NCBI GenBank assembly: GCA_023014485.1
Contig: JAJOZX010000998.1
Span: 482,501-546,500, forward strand
Source of the DNA: Bathynomus jamesi
Lineage: Eukaryota; Arthropoda; Malacostraca; Isopoda; Cirolanidae
DNA length: 64,000 nt
Reading direction: 5' to 3'
Part shown: in pieces, positions 21,636 to 31,239 of the stretch
How positions within the stretch are numbered: position 1 is the stretch's first letter
Layout: the number at the start of each line of letters is the position of its first letter
Notes under the pieces: generated by a model
Told to the model about the DNA's origin: nothing
Database searches by the model: none
The model's input: the letters and a program-made list of their open reading frames with translations, nothing else
Translations under genes and position numbers: made by a program

Positions 21636-21998
21636 ACATGTTTTAAAGGGACAAGGAGTGGGCACTCCTTGTAGCATCCCCATCTCGTTCCCCTCTCTCG
21701 CCCTACCCCCATCATATACACTACGAAGTTTCCGTTTAATAGTAAAAGTTTTGACGGTGATCGCGGGAAATGTATGTTTCATTACGGTATAATCGTACAG
21801 TGACTCCGCGTGTATACTTTTTGTGTCATAGAAACAGTTACATAATTAATGTCAAAAGATGCCTGAACATCGAACCGTTGGTATCCAGAGCATGATTTAA
21901 AGGGACGAAAAAGTGGGACCCCTTTCGGCGTTCCCCCCCATCGCCACCCCCAACCAGCCCCCACCAGCTACGCTCCCCCGCAAGCCGTTACAGATACA

Positions 21999-23254
21999 AT
22001 GGAGTCGTCTGCTGTAAATCTTGTAGAAAATCCTCTGTTATGTTTCATATTCGACAAAGTAGATCATATTAAGTCAGACCTTCTTGTATCTGTCTGTCAT
22101 GATTTTATGATTCAGAAGAAATAGAACATGCGAGGGTACAAGTAAACACCCTGTTCGGTGCTTCCCTCCCAACTCGTAGAGGTAATTCTAAAAACGAGAA
22201 TACCCTGAAAGACATTATAAATAAAGTGTCGACCCTCCGGGATAATGAGAATAATATTACCTTTTACGTTACTAACTTCCATAGAATACCGGTAATCTCT
22301 ATGGGTGACGTAAACGTCTCGGTGCTCCTCAAACAGTATAATGAGGTACAAAAGTCGATAGTTGAACTGAAACACCAACACGTGGTGTCAAATCAGAAAA
22401 CGCGATTTCGATAGAACAGTTCCGGTCAGAGATAGATGCGTTGAAAGAGACGCTCCTCCCAAAGCCTAGTTACTCGGAAGTAGTTCAGCAAGCCAGATCT
22501 CCAAGAAGCGTGTCGGGCAGCGAGGGAAACGAAATCCCCGCCTCCAACTCCCCCCCTGAAGATGGGGTGGAAACGCAGCATGCAGGGTAGCGGTCAACCC
22601 CCCTCCCGTTCAGGAAAGGACTCCTGCTCCCGATCTCACAATGAGGAACAGGGACGGTTCAATGCCGAGAGTCGAGGCATCATTGCCCTCTCCCTGCCTC
22701 CCACTGCAGAGGAGAGGTGTTCGATTACGCCTCGCTCGGTACGCAGTTCTCCCCCCTCCCACCGAAGAAGGAGAGGCACGCGCGGCCGTCAGGGTATAAA
22801 CACCGCTAACAGACCCTCACCAAGCCACAGAGTAAGGGAGGGGCCTCCTATCCCCCAAAGGTTGTGCCACCCATCCCCCAGGCAGGCGAACCCTGCCGCA
22901 GGGAGATCGAGGGAGCAGGACGGGTGGGTAACTGTTAATAGGCGCCAGTCCCAAAGGTCTCCTCAACCGGTCTCCGCGGCGAGGCCACCGATGGAGAATC
23001 TCACCCTATTTGTGTCGCGAATTCAGCTCTCGAACGAGGCAAGCGATATTCGACACATGATAGAAGAAATCATTGGTGAACACAGTATAGTGATAGTTAA
23101 TAAACTAAACACGAAATCTCCGTATTATAACTCTTTTAAAGTAATAATTAAAGGTGTAAATGCGCATTTCAACCCGTATAATATGAGTCAATGGCCCGAC
23201 GGTATTATTGTTAAGGAGTTTATTCACTTTTCCAGGAGATTTGATAACAGGCAA

Positions 23255-23288
<34 letters not shown>

Positions 23289-23311
23289 GGCGCCCTAACG
23301 GTAATGCCTGA
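21999..23311 (+). pseudogene. ORF1 of the L2-like element, frameshifted
   Basis: ATG at 21999 opens MESSAVNLVENPLLCFIFDK and the frame breaks at about 22110. It resumes as EHARVQVNTLFGASLPTRRG and breaks at about 22400. It resumes as SIEQFRSEIDALKETLLPKP and SYSEVVQQ, breaks near 22560, and continues as a Pro/Arg/Ser-rich stretch. The last part is a compact fold-like domain (ENLTLFVSRIQLSNEASDI to MSQWPDGIIVKEF), then poly-Asn encoded by (AAT)n, to a stop at 23311. Non-LTR ORF1 proteins bind element RNA. The C-terminal domain may be RRM-like, which is inference. Three shifts make it non-functional while ORF2 stays intact, so the copy could only move with ORF1 supplied in trans. Confidence 0.7.
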
Positions 23312-23367
23312 AAGTTGTACTGTGTATAATAATAATAATCTTACTAATAATAAATTTTCTATCAGTC

Positions 23368-26160
23368 ATGGCGGATAACTTGTTGAAAATAGTCTCATAT
23401 AATGTAAGGTCAGTGAGGAATTCAACTGTAGATGTTCATAAAATCTGCGACAGTGCAGATTTGATACTCCTGCAGGAGCACTGGCTACCTAAGCAAGAGC
23501 TAAAATTCCTCTCTACCATCCATGATGACTTTATGTACCATGCGTCATCAGCAGTAGACTTGTCAGATGAATTAATGTACGGTAGGCCTTTTGGTGGTGT
23601 TGCTTTCTTATTAAGGAAAAATTTGTCAAAACATATAAGATTTTTAACAAGCGATAACGTAAGGTTGTTAGGCATTGAATTACAAGTGAACAATGATTGC
23701 ATATTAATTGTAAACTGCTATTTACCATACAACAACGGCAGTAATCTAGATGAATACATTGATTTGCTGTACAAAATTAAGTCATTATCAGATAACCCCA
23801 AATATTCTCACTGTATAATAATGGGGGACTTTAACGCACATGTGAACTCGGAATTCTTTGGAGAATTGGGTAACATGTGCGAGTCGGCCAATTTAAGTAT
23901 AAGTGATGTAGATGTATTAGGGGTAGCCAGTGGTAATTTTACATACGTTAGCGATATGAGTGGTACCACCAGGTGGATTGATCATTGTCTCACTAGTAAT
24001 AATCTAAAGGATCGAATTGTTAGAGTTCATATTTTGCATGATTTCCTTCTTTCTGATCATAGACCATTAGAAATATTAATTAACGTTACCAATTTATGCG
24101 CAACACGACTTAACAAGAACTCAATAGGTAAGAATAATCGCGTCGATTGGTCCAATGTTAATATGCAGCAGAGAATAGAATACAAAGACAGAACATGTCA
24201 CCTCTTTAATAATTTAGAAATTTTGCACCTTGGCTGTAATAATCCTTGCTCAAATGATTCTCACTGTAAACTCATAGATAGGTATTATAGTAAGATAATA
24301 TCCCTGTTAAGAGAAGCAGGAAGCCCCTTGATTAAATCTTACAACTATCATACTAAGGTTATTCCTGGATGGAATGATTTTATTGCCCCCCTGAAGAGGG
24401 AATCGAAAGACGCCTACGATTTGTGGTGCTTTCATGGTAGACCCAGATTAGGACCAGTATACATAAATATGTGTAGAAGTCGGGGTCAGTATAAGGCGGC
24501 CATAAGGCGATGTAAACAGGAAGAAGAGTCTATTCGAGCATCAAAAGCCTGTGAAGCTCGCATAAATAACGATAATAACAAATTTTGGAAATTTGTTAAG
24601 AATCAAACGGGTGTCAAAAATGTCCTCCCTCCGACAATCGATGGGGTGTCGGGGGAGGATGAAATTGCAAAGCTGTGGAAAAACCACTACTCTAACATTC
24701 TTAATAGTGTGAGTAGGGATAATCTTAAGATAGATTGCAGCGAAACGATTGTGGGAGGGACAAGGGAAAATATTTTGATATCATTTTCTGAAGTAAAGAG
24801 GTTAATTAAAGAGTTAAAGACTGGTTCTGCGTCAGGGGTAGATGACTTATCGAATGAGCACTTAAAATATGCAAATGACGTAGTATGTCTGCATATATCA
24901 TTGCTCCTATCAGCCATGCTTGCTCATAGCTATATCCCTGCAGAGTTCATGAGGGTATATATCTTGCCCCTGGTCAAAAATAAGTATGGAGACATTCTGT
25001 CCAGCAATAATTACAGGCCTATTGCTGTCGCTTCCTGCTTCTCGAAACTACTAGAAAAACTCTTGTTACTCCGATTAAATGATTTCCTATGGACATCTAA
25101 TCAGTTTGGCTTTAAAAGGTCCCACTCAACTGACCTGTGTATCTATGTACTTAAAGAAACAATATCTAAATACATTGACAGTAATTCAACCATTTATAGC
25201 TGTTTCCTTGATATAAGTAAGGCATATGATAGGGTGAACCACAATATTTTATTTGCAAAACTAGAAGACAGGAAGGTTCCCATGTACATATTAAATTTAT
25301 TGAAATTTTGGTATTCCCACCAATCTTTCACTGTTAGGTGGGGCAATGTACTATCCGAGTGTTTTGGCTCCTCTTGCGGGGTGAGACAAGGCTCCTTGCT
25401 CTCCCCTATGCTGTTTAATGTGTATATTGACGGATTAATTGCTTCACTTAATGAGGCAACAGTAGGATGTTGTATAGATAACACAAGGATAAATAACTTA
25501 GTTTATGCCGATGATATGGTGTTAATAAGTCCCTCTGTTAAAGGTCTGGATCGGCTACTAAATGTCTGCGAAGTGTATTCGCAGAAACATGATATTCTTT
25601 TTAATGTTACAAAAACTAAGGTTATGCAATTTCATCCTAAAAGCTGTAATCAGCCAGCTGATATAAGGTTTAAAATGAATGGTGAAGTAATTGAGGAAGT
25701 ACAAGAGTTTAAGTATTTGGGTCAAACTATTACCAGCTCCTTGAGTGATGACTCGGATATAAGAAAACAATCTCGAAGCCTGTGTGCTAAAGCGAATATG
25801 ACCATAAGGAACTTTCGTTTCTGTACAAGTGAAGCTAAAGACACACTCTTTCGTACTTTCTGCAGTAATATATACGGTCAGCAACTCTGGGTGAATTATA
25901 AAAAAGGTTCTGGCAGAACCCTAAATTTGCTGTACAACAGGTCTTTTAGACTCTTACATAAATTACCCCCGAGATGCTCAGCTTCGCAAATGTTTGCTAC
26001 CCGCAATGTCCCGAGCTTCCCGGAGGTAACAAGACGTGCTCAACACAGTCTAATGCAAAGAATTAAAAAATCAACCAACCCGATCATCCAAGCTATCCAT
26101 GAGTCCTGCCATTTATCCTCTAAGCTATGGACTTCTTGGTACGAAAACGTCTGTCTGTAG
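23368..26160 (+). CDS. Endonuclease-reverse transcriptase (ORF2 of L2-like retrotransposon)
   Basis: An unbroken 930-residue protein. Residues about 1-240 form an APE-type endonuclease: VSYNVRSVRN, LILLQEHWLP, GGVAFLLRKN, CIIMGDFNAHV, TTRWIDHCLTS and LLSDHRPL include the metal-binding and catalytic Asp/His positions. Residues about 520-790 form the RT. NNYRPIAVASCFSKLLEK comes first, then FLDISKAYDRV with the first catalytic Asp near 615, GVRQGSLLSPMLFNVYIDG, and YADD at 713-716. A C-terminal domain (DIRKQSRSLCAKANM, FRFCTSEAKDTLFRTF) matches the tail seen in L2/CR1-group proteins. There is no RNase H domain. It acts by target-primed reverse transcription: it nicks DNA and copies its own mRNA from the nick. 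All catalytic residues I can identify are present. ORF1 ends 57 bp upstream. Clade placement within the Jockey superfamily is not certain. Confidence 0.93.
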   Translation: MADNLLKIVSYNVRSVRNSTVDVHKICDSADLILLQEHWLPKQELKFLSTIHDDFMYHASSAVDLSDELMYGRPFGGVAFLLRKNLSKHIRFLTSDNVRLLGIELQVNNDCILIVNCYLPYNNGSNLDEYIDLLYKIKSLSDNPKYSHCIIMGDFNAHVNSEFFGELGNMCESANLSISDVDVLGVASGNFTYVSDMSGTTRWIDHCLTSNNLKDRIVRVHILHDFLLSDHRPLEILINVTNLCATRLNKNSIGKNNRVDWSNVNMQQRIEYKDRTCHLFNNLEILHLGCNNPCSNDSHCKLIDRYYSKIISLLREAGSPLIKSYNYHTKVIPGWNDFIAPLKRESKDAYDLWCFHGRPRLGPVYINMCRSRGQYKAAIRRCKQEEESIRASKACEARINNDNNKFWKFVKNQTGVKNVLPPTIDGVSGEDEIAKLWKNHYSNILNSVSRDNLKIDCSETIVGGTRENILISFSEVKRLIKELKTGSASGVDDLSNEHLKYANDVVCLHISLLLSAMLAHSYIPAEFMRVYILPLVKNKYGDILSSNNYRPIAVASCFSKLLEKLLLLRLNDFLWTSNQFGFKRSHSTDLCIYVLKETISKYIDSNSTIYSCFLDISKAYDRVNHNILFAKLEDRKVPMYILNLLKFWYSHQSFTVRWGNVLSECFGSSCGVRQGSLLSPMLFNVYIDGLIASLNEATVGCCIDNTRINNLVYADDMVLISPSVKGLDRLLNVCEVYSQKHDILFNVTKTKVMQFHPKSCNQPADIRFKMNGEVIEEVQEFKYLGQTITSSLSDDSDIRKQSRSLCAKANMTIRNFRFCTSEAKDTLFRTFCSNIYGQQLWVNYKKGSGRTLNLLYNRSFRLLHKLPPRCSASQMFATRNVPSFPEVTRRAQHSLMQRIKKSTNPIIQAIHESCHLSSKLWTSWYENVCL

Positions 26161-26282
26161 CTCCACTTAACTTCGACAGTGCAGTATTATTTCTAATCAA
26201 TTGTATATATTTTATCCTTAGTGTATGAACTGTCATTGTATTAATAATATTTGTCATATGGACTATAGTCTGCCAATAAACC

Positions 26283-26305
26283 TTTTCATTTTCATTTTCA
26301 TTTTC
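26283..26305 (+). repeat. 3' tail repeat of the L2-like element
   Basis: About three CATTTT units follow CCAATAAACC. The same tail occurs in reverse at 7857-7875. L2-group elements end in short tandem repeats instead of poly-A. Confidence 0.85.
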
Positions 26306-26540
26306 TATATATATATATATATAGTCGTAAGAGTGATTTTTTATATAGTGTATAATACTGTATATATATGGCCACAAACATATTAAGACAATGAGTTCTC
26401 ACACATATATATCATTAAGATTAACTTTAATGAGGTATGATTAGTCTTTGTACAGGAGAAGGATCCAAGTTCCGCTACCTGTATGTTCGGTTACGTGACT
26501 CCTGCTACTACCTGGGCAGATCTCTACCCTGCGTGTTCAG

Positions 26541-27186
26541 TTGACCGTTGCAAGCCCCGGGCCTCAGATGTGTATTTTCCCACGTAGACGAAAAATAGTA
26601 ATGGCTACCTTTAATATTGCGTGTTCAACGTTTATGAAGTGGTATTCAGCAAAGTGTGAAGATGTGGTGGATACTGAGAGACTCCCTATTCCACCCTCCT
26701 TTGATACTTTTAAGGCTACATTGAATCGTGCGAAGGAACAAGAGGTACAAATACTCTACGGCTATTCAGGCGAGGGCATTGCAGAATTTCGTGGTACAAA
26801 CGATGTATTGAACCATATGGTGTAGGACTAAACTTAAAAAAACCTCATATATACTGTGAAGTGAAAGAAACAACGCGTGCGGAGAGAAGCAACGGTTATG
26901 GCTAGTGAGTCTTGTTCATGAATGTTGTGAGAAACGATATTATGTCATGTTACATCATACCGAGTACTCGTACCCTGCGGTTGAGAATGTAAATCTTGTC
27001 ATCATGGAGAATCTTCAGTATTTTTTCCACTACATTAATATATATCATGACGAGGTTTGTAGTGAGGTTGTCTCTGAAGGACTGCGTGAGTTTTTAACAG
27101 AATTTAGAGACGAGTGTCATCGGCTTAGCAAAAAGGAAAAATATGGTCATATGTTTCTCTCAAATAGTGCACCGGAGTGTGATTAA
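26541..27186 (+). CDS. Unrecognised protein-coding remains upstream of repeated unit
   Basis: Two consecutive plus-strand frames with protein-like composition. 26541-26825 contains MATFNIACSTFMKWYSAKC and FDTFKATLNRAKEQEVQILY, and its internal Met at 26600 is the more natural start. 26905-27186 contains CEKRYYVMLHHTEYSYPA and LREFLTEFRDECHRLSKK. The 80 bp between them reads in shifted frames with plausible codons, so they may be one gene broken by one or two shifts. I recognise no family. Neighbours are the tail of the L2-like element and the repeated unit of 27189-28008, with which it may form one transcription unit. A virus-derived origin is possible but nothing here proves it. Confidence 0.4.
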
Positions 27187-27188
27187 AA

Positions 27189-27702
27189 TGTGCTTAGTTC
27201 GTGAAAATCCCCACCGTTCACCCTGAAGGGATGTTTCTTTATATAATGAACAGCTGTCGTTACGACTTAGAAGATTATTTCAACTACCGCTGTAAATTGC
27301 GAAGAGTTCACGATTGAAAAGCACGTATCTGTAAGAATAAACCCTCTATTGGAAAGGAGTGTTTATAAACTTGTATTTAATAATGATGTTGTGGGTAATG
27401 ATGACCTCTTTGTGCGTGCTTTTGATTGTATTCATTTAAAGATAACTTGCCAACCGAATGTAAAGTGGGCACAAAAATAGTATTGAACGATATGAAGGCC
27501 ATTTACATCGAGTATAGGCACCCTCTAACTTGGTCGGTGAAATAATGTTAAATCGTATTTACTGCGTAGTGCAAAGCAACAATAATGTGACTGTGGACTC
27601 GATTACGTGCGAGTTGAGAGTTTTAGTTAAGCACAGTAGAACATAAAGTGTATGTATTTTGATGTATATTTATTTTCAATATCTTTAACTATTCAATATA
27701 AT

Positions 27703-27745
<43 letters not shown>

Positions 27746-28000
27746 CTCCTGTACTATTATTTGATGATTATATTCCAACGTTTTGTATTTCTTATATTAT
27801 TATTTTAATTTTATATGTTCTTCGTTTTATTTCTTATACTATTATTATTTTTTATTGCATATATTCCTCGTTTGTAATGACTGTATAGTTATTTTCTATA
27901 TATTTCATGAAATTCATTCCAATAATTCGCCTAAATAAACAGAATGATGTAATGGTGTTTTATTTAATTCTTTTGGTTGTATATATAAACGATATTATTA

Positions 28001-28008
<8 letters not shown>
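27189..28008 (+). pseudogene. Unrecognised repeated unit, copy 2
   Basis: Plus-strand copy of the unit at 17340-18113, similar from ATGTGCTTAGTTCGTGAAAA onward. The coding part is more decayed than in copy 1: it has stops in the first half, while the second half still reads VGEIMLNRIYCVVQ and ITCELRVLVKHSRT. The tail carries AATAAACAGAATGATGTAAT at about 27936 and ends in an (AT)n array. Its 5' edge coincides with copy 1's 5' edge, so ATGTGYTTAGTTCG may mark a real unit boundary. Function unknown. Confidence 0.5.
27709..27742. repeat. (AT)n microsatellite within copy 2
   Basis: Pure AT alternation, expanded relative to the short ATATATATA at the same place in copy 1. Confidence 0.95.

Positions 28009-28009
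<1 letters not shown>

Positions 28010-28052
<43 letters not shown>
28010..28052. repeat. (AT)n microsatellite
   Basis: Pure alternation at the 3' edge of copy 2. Copy 1 also ends near a short AT run at 17330. A further array is at 28380-28409. Confidence 0.95.
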
Positions 28053-28053
<1 letters not shown>

Positions 28054-28059
28054 AATGGC

Positions 28060-28310
28060 TGGTTATGCCTTAACTACGTAAAAGTAATTTGACACGTAGA
28101 TGTTGTTGTTGTTTTGGGTTTTTTCGTAATGGTAAAAATCATGTGACGAAGAGAACATATATGTAGCTTTACCTTTGATACGAACCAGGGTCACTAAATT
28201 ATCTGGGCGCGGAGGACGGTCACCCATCGAACTGCTACACAGACCCACTGTTGCTTAACTTTGCTGCTCTATGGGAGCTGTGTTACGACATTGGCTACGA
28301 CGTAGCCCAG
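28060..28310 (-). mobile_element. 5S-rRNA-derived SINE (SINE3 type)
   Basis: The minus strand from about 28307 begins GGGCTACGTCGTAGCCAATG. It then contains AAAGTTAAGCAACAGTGGG and CAGTTCGATGGGTGACCGTC, which align with the 5S rRNA internal promoter (AAGTTAAGCAACGTCGGG and TACTTGGATGGGTGACCG). After the 5S-like part the sequence diverges (GTGACCCTGGTTCGTATC and an AT/CA-rich body). The 3' end runs to about 28060 next to an (AT)n array. The 5S homology supplies a type 1 Pol III promoter (box A, intermediate element, box C region). It is not an intact 5S gene because the 3' half of 5S is lost. Confidence 0.8.
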
Positions 28311-28373
28311 GAAAGATGAAAGAATACGTTGTAGGAAAAAAGTTGTATGAAACTGAGGGCTGATATTCCTTTC

Positions 28374-28410
<37 letters not shown>

Positions 28411-28443
28411 GCTTACTTTAGGTTACTTTAGGTATGTCTAGAG

Positions 28444-28895
28444 CAGGGGCTCCCAAAGTGGTCAATATCGACCCCCTGGGGTCGATGGGACTGCGCGTGG
28501 GGTCGATAAAGGTCTATGGGTCGATAGGGGGTAGATAAAGTTCTAGGGGACTAGGCTTAAGTTCTAGGCTTAACATCGATGAGCGCGATGACTTAAGGCT
28601 CAAACTCTCAAACCTACAGCCTAATGTTTATGCCCTTGTTAATGCCCATCAGGCCCATCCATCTCATTAGAAAAGATTTAATTGTAAAGGTATTTAGCAT
28701 TTATTAATTTTCACTTAATTACTAATAATAGTAATTGTATACCTATAATGATTAATAAATATTGATTATATTTTGATGTTTCTTGACTTCATTTCATTTA
28801 AATTATTTTAAATATTGAGAATTTGGGTTAGGGGTCGATGATAATTTTATAAGCTCACCAAGTGGTCGACAAGCTCAGAAGTTTAGGAACCCCTG
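28444..28895. mobile_element. hAT MITE with GTCTAGAG duplication
   Basis: Left end CAGGGGCTCCCAAAG pairs with right end TTTAGGAACCCCTG. The 8-bp GTCTAGAG is repeated at 28436-28443 and 28896-28903 and fits the nTCTAGAn target preference of Ac-like hAT transposases. The interior has GGGGTCGAT repeats near both ends and no ORF. Confidence 0.92.
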
Positions 28896-28903
28896 GTCTA
28901 GAG

Positions 28904-29035
28904 TTTTATGCTGTGTTTTGTTTTCCACTGCGTGTATAAGTGTACGCATGGTGTGAATGAACTCTGAAGTTGTTCTTTTTTTCATTATACTTTTGCATAA
29001 ATCTTCTTTCACAACAATTTTGGAAAGACTTTCTG
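28904..29035. other. No gene recognised
   Basis: Flank between the MITE and CR1 scraps. Nothing supported. Confidence 0.3.
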
Positions 29036-29039
29036 TATT

Positions 29040-29384
29040 AGTAGCAGGACACAATGTGTAATGAATACATGAGAGAGAAAGGTAGTTACAAGTAGTTGCA
29101 AGGACAAGAAGTACCTCAAAAGGCCGTGCGCCCCATACCGTGGAGGTGCCACTAGCAACGGATGCCAGGGAAAAATTCCTACACCCTCAAATAGTGTGCA
29201 AGGTTCGGTCTATCCTTTTCATGAACTGACCCACAGAGGAACTACTCACAACTTCTGAAGGTAGCCTGTTCCACGTGCCACAGAACTTATAGGTAAAGTA
29301 AATCCCACAAACAGAGAAAGAGAGAGGACGGGTTATATCAGGAGGCGATTTCGTAAACAAGGAGATTGTGCTCTCTCTGTACAA
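29040..29384 (-). pseudogene. CR1-like 3' terminal fragment
   Basis: The minus strand encodes KSPPDITRPLSFSVCGIYFT, CGTWNRLPSEVVSSSSV and QFMKRIDRTLHTI, the conserved CR1 C-terminus (WNxLPxxVVxxxSVxxFKxxLD). It is followed by a short 3' UTR. No catalytic region is present. Confidence 0.75.
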
Positions 29385-29430
29385 TTCCCTGGTTCGGCCG
29401 CACCTGGAGCATGCTGTGCAGTTCTGTTCA
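29365..29430 (+). pseudogene. CR1-like RT thumb fragment on opposite strand
   Basis: The plus strand encodes VLSLYNSLVRPHLEHAVQF, the conserved (L)YxSLVRPHLEYxxQ block of CR1 proteins. It abuts the minus-strand C-terminus head to head, so the locus is an inverted junction of two pieces of one family. Confidence 0.75.
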
Positions 29431-29434
29431 ATCG

Positions 29435-29870
29435 TAACACCGATATAACGGACCTACGCTTTGGACAATGAAGTACTGATTGGTCGCCTTCACGACTAAT
29501 GGTGCCTTTATCGGTTCATTCTCTCCGTAGATTTAATGCTCACATCTCAAGGTGAATGAGCTCACTTGCACGCTCTGTCACGACAATATTTTGCACTAAA
29601 ATTTGCAAGCATACTACTCGATCCTCAATTTTTTCCCCCTTTTTGGTTAGGGAAATGGACATAATTTGAGCGGCGACAAATCATTACAGTACAAGGAGAA
29701 TCTATGGTCTGAACCATAGGCGAGGTTAGATTCAGGAGCCAGCATGCTGGAGCGAACAAGAGCCTCGCCGCCAAAGTCAGACACAGAAATGATGAGTTGC
29801 AATATTAAATGTACATGATTCCTGCATATTTTAGCTGTCAATTGTCACTTATTTTTATCTGTACAAGTTT
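29435..29870. other. No gene recognised
   Basis: No domain or terminal structure found. The stretch around 29690-29790 contains short internal palindromes (CTATGGTCTGAACCATAG). Confidence 0.35.
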
Positions 29871-29879
29871 GTTCCCTCT

Positions 29880-30245
29880 TTTCAGGGGTCACCTGTAAAT
29901 ATCTCCAGGAACAGTATTATCACCACTACTATTCATAATCCTGACATAGATGACGATCAGAGACAGCGCAGTAACATCCGATGACACAAAGATCAGTAGA
30001 AAAATAAGAAACCTTGAAGATCTCTACAAGCAGAATGTTTTTGTAGAGATACAACAATATGTAGTTTAGCACTGAGAAATTTCAACTGTTACGGTACGGA
30101 AAAACGGGAGGATCTAAAATCCATGGAGTACAAAAGGAGATTACACGCATGGTACAGAACAAGCCCCGATGAGTCGGGTGTACCTATGTGAAGTGGAGAG
30201 TACAAGAAGCCATCTCACTACTTCATCAGGTCAACTCGAGAGGAG
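29880..30245 (+). pseudogene. Decayed CR1-like RT fragment
   Basis: Around 29880-30100 the plus strand has the outline of the RT segment from GSPVxxxLxPLLF to the Asp pair and thumb (CCAGGAACAGTATTATCACC; GATGACACAAAGATCAG). It ends with GATGAGTCGGGTGTACC and GGAGAGTACAAG, a 3' end like that of the 18-20 kb element. Stops are frequent. It is the most decayed copy in the window. Confidence 0.55.
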
Positions 30246-30249
30246 GGGC

Positions 30250-30620
30250 GATAAACTTCACATTCGTGTTAAAAATAGGGATCGCATGTACTATTTTGAT
30301 TCACTCTGGACTCAGTATTTGTGGGATGTACCGCCTTTTATTTCTCAAGCATATATCACGTGGTGAGGAATTTATGAATTTTTTATGATTTCTTTCATTT
30401 AATAAATTGATGGAAATACATTGCGTCTTCTTTTTACCCGAAAAAAAGCTCGAAACATAAGAAAAAGAAAAAACTTACATTATTTCGTTAATGATGTGAC
30501 AATCGCTGGGTTGGCTGTGGGGTAAAACAGCGCCATTTCCGGACTGGTTATCTGTTAAACTGATGCCTACCCTTTAAATTGATTTCTGATAATTATCATT
30601 TTTAACAGTGATTTCGAAAT
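30250..30620. other. No gene recognised
   Basis: No supported feature. Confidence 0.3.
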
Positions 30621-30629
30621 AAAATCATA

Positions 30630-30740
30630 ATATGTGTGTGTGTGTGTGTGTGTGTGTTGTGTGTGTGTGAGTGTGTGTGTGTGTGTGTGTCGTCCTCACT
30701 TTCTATTCCTGACAAAACTCTCTCTCTCTCTCTCTCTCTG
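30630..30740 (+). repeat. (GT)n and (CT)n microsatellites at 5' edge of LTR element
   Basis: About 28 GT units with interruptions, then about 10 CT units. They replace or interrupt the 5' part of the LTR retrotransposon that follows. Confidence 0.95.
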
Positions 30741-30754
30741 TGTCTCTCTACCCT

Positions 30755-30960
30755 CCTCCTCAGTGTTTTAATTGCGGTAGTTTTGGGCACATGATGAGTC
30801 AATGCTATTATCCCCCGTCTTGCTCCCACTGTCATGAACATGGTCATCGCTGTGGCGACCGACAAAAATGTGCTGAGGAAACTCCTGCAGGGTACAGGCC
30901 CCACTTTCAGAGATCAAACATCAACGTTCCCAAAAGCCCTCCAATTCTCAGAAACCAGTT
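30755..30960 (+). pseudogene. Gag nucleocapsid zinc knuckles
   Basis: The frame reads CFNCGSFGHMMSQC and CSHCHEHGHRCGDRQKC: one CX2CX4HX4C knuckle and a second CCHC-type knuckle. Such paired knuckles bind retroelement RNA during packaging. The frame is open from about 30740 to 31078 but begins inside a (CT)n array, so the N-terminal gag is missing. A cellular CNBP-like protein is unlikely because a protease follows. Confidence 0.7.
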
Positions 30961-31239
30961 AGTTCCCAGCCTCCACAGAACCACCCACCAAGTAGATCAC
31001 GACCTCAAGGTCAACCACACTATTACCCGATGTCCAGACCCCAATATAATCAGCAAGGTCAGATGGTCCGGTAAGTAGACGTACCTGTTGAAGAATCAGT
31101 TTCCCCAGAGTACACTTTTCAAGAAGACCTTCCAGTGGTCCCGTAGAATATGACTCAGGTCCTCCCATAGAAGCCAGATCAAGTTCTTTTATAGATCCCA
31201 CTTTGGAGGCAGTAGTTTAACCACCTCCCTCCTAAATAG

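Larger units (their letters stand above)
21640..26305 (+). mobile_element. L2-like non-LTR retrotransposon, near full length
   Basis: A GC-richer 5' region precedes ORF1 (21999-23311, broken) and ORF2 (23368-26160, intact). A short 3' UTR ends in tandem CATTTT units (26283-26305). Two similar blocks in the 5' region (TTTAAAGGGAC near 21644 and 21894, each followed by a C-rich run) look like duplicated promoter units. The 5' boundary is not fixed by a target duplication I can see, so 21640 is approximate. Two 5'-truncated minus-strand relatives lie at 7.9-10.8 and 38.6-39.0 kb. Confidence 0.85.

Noticed and set aside
28180..28307. Functional 5S rRNA gene
   Set aside because: Only the 5' and internal promoter portions align; the 3' half and closing stem are lost.
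30755..30960. Cellular CNBP-like zinc-knuckle gene
   Set aside because: Only two knuckles are present and a retropepsin-type protease follows in the same orientation, so gag is more likely.
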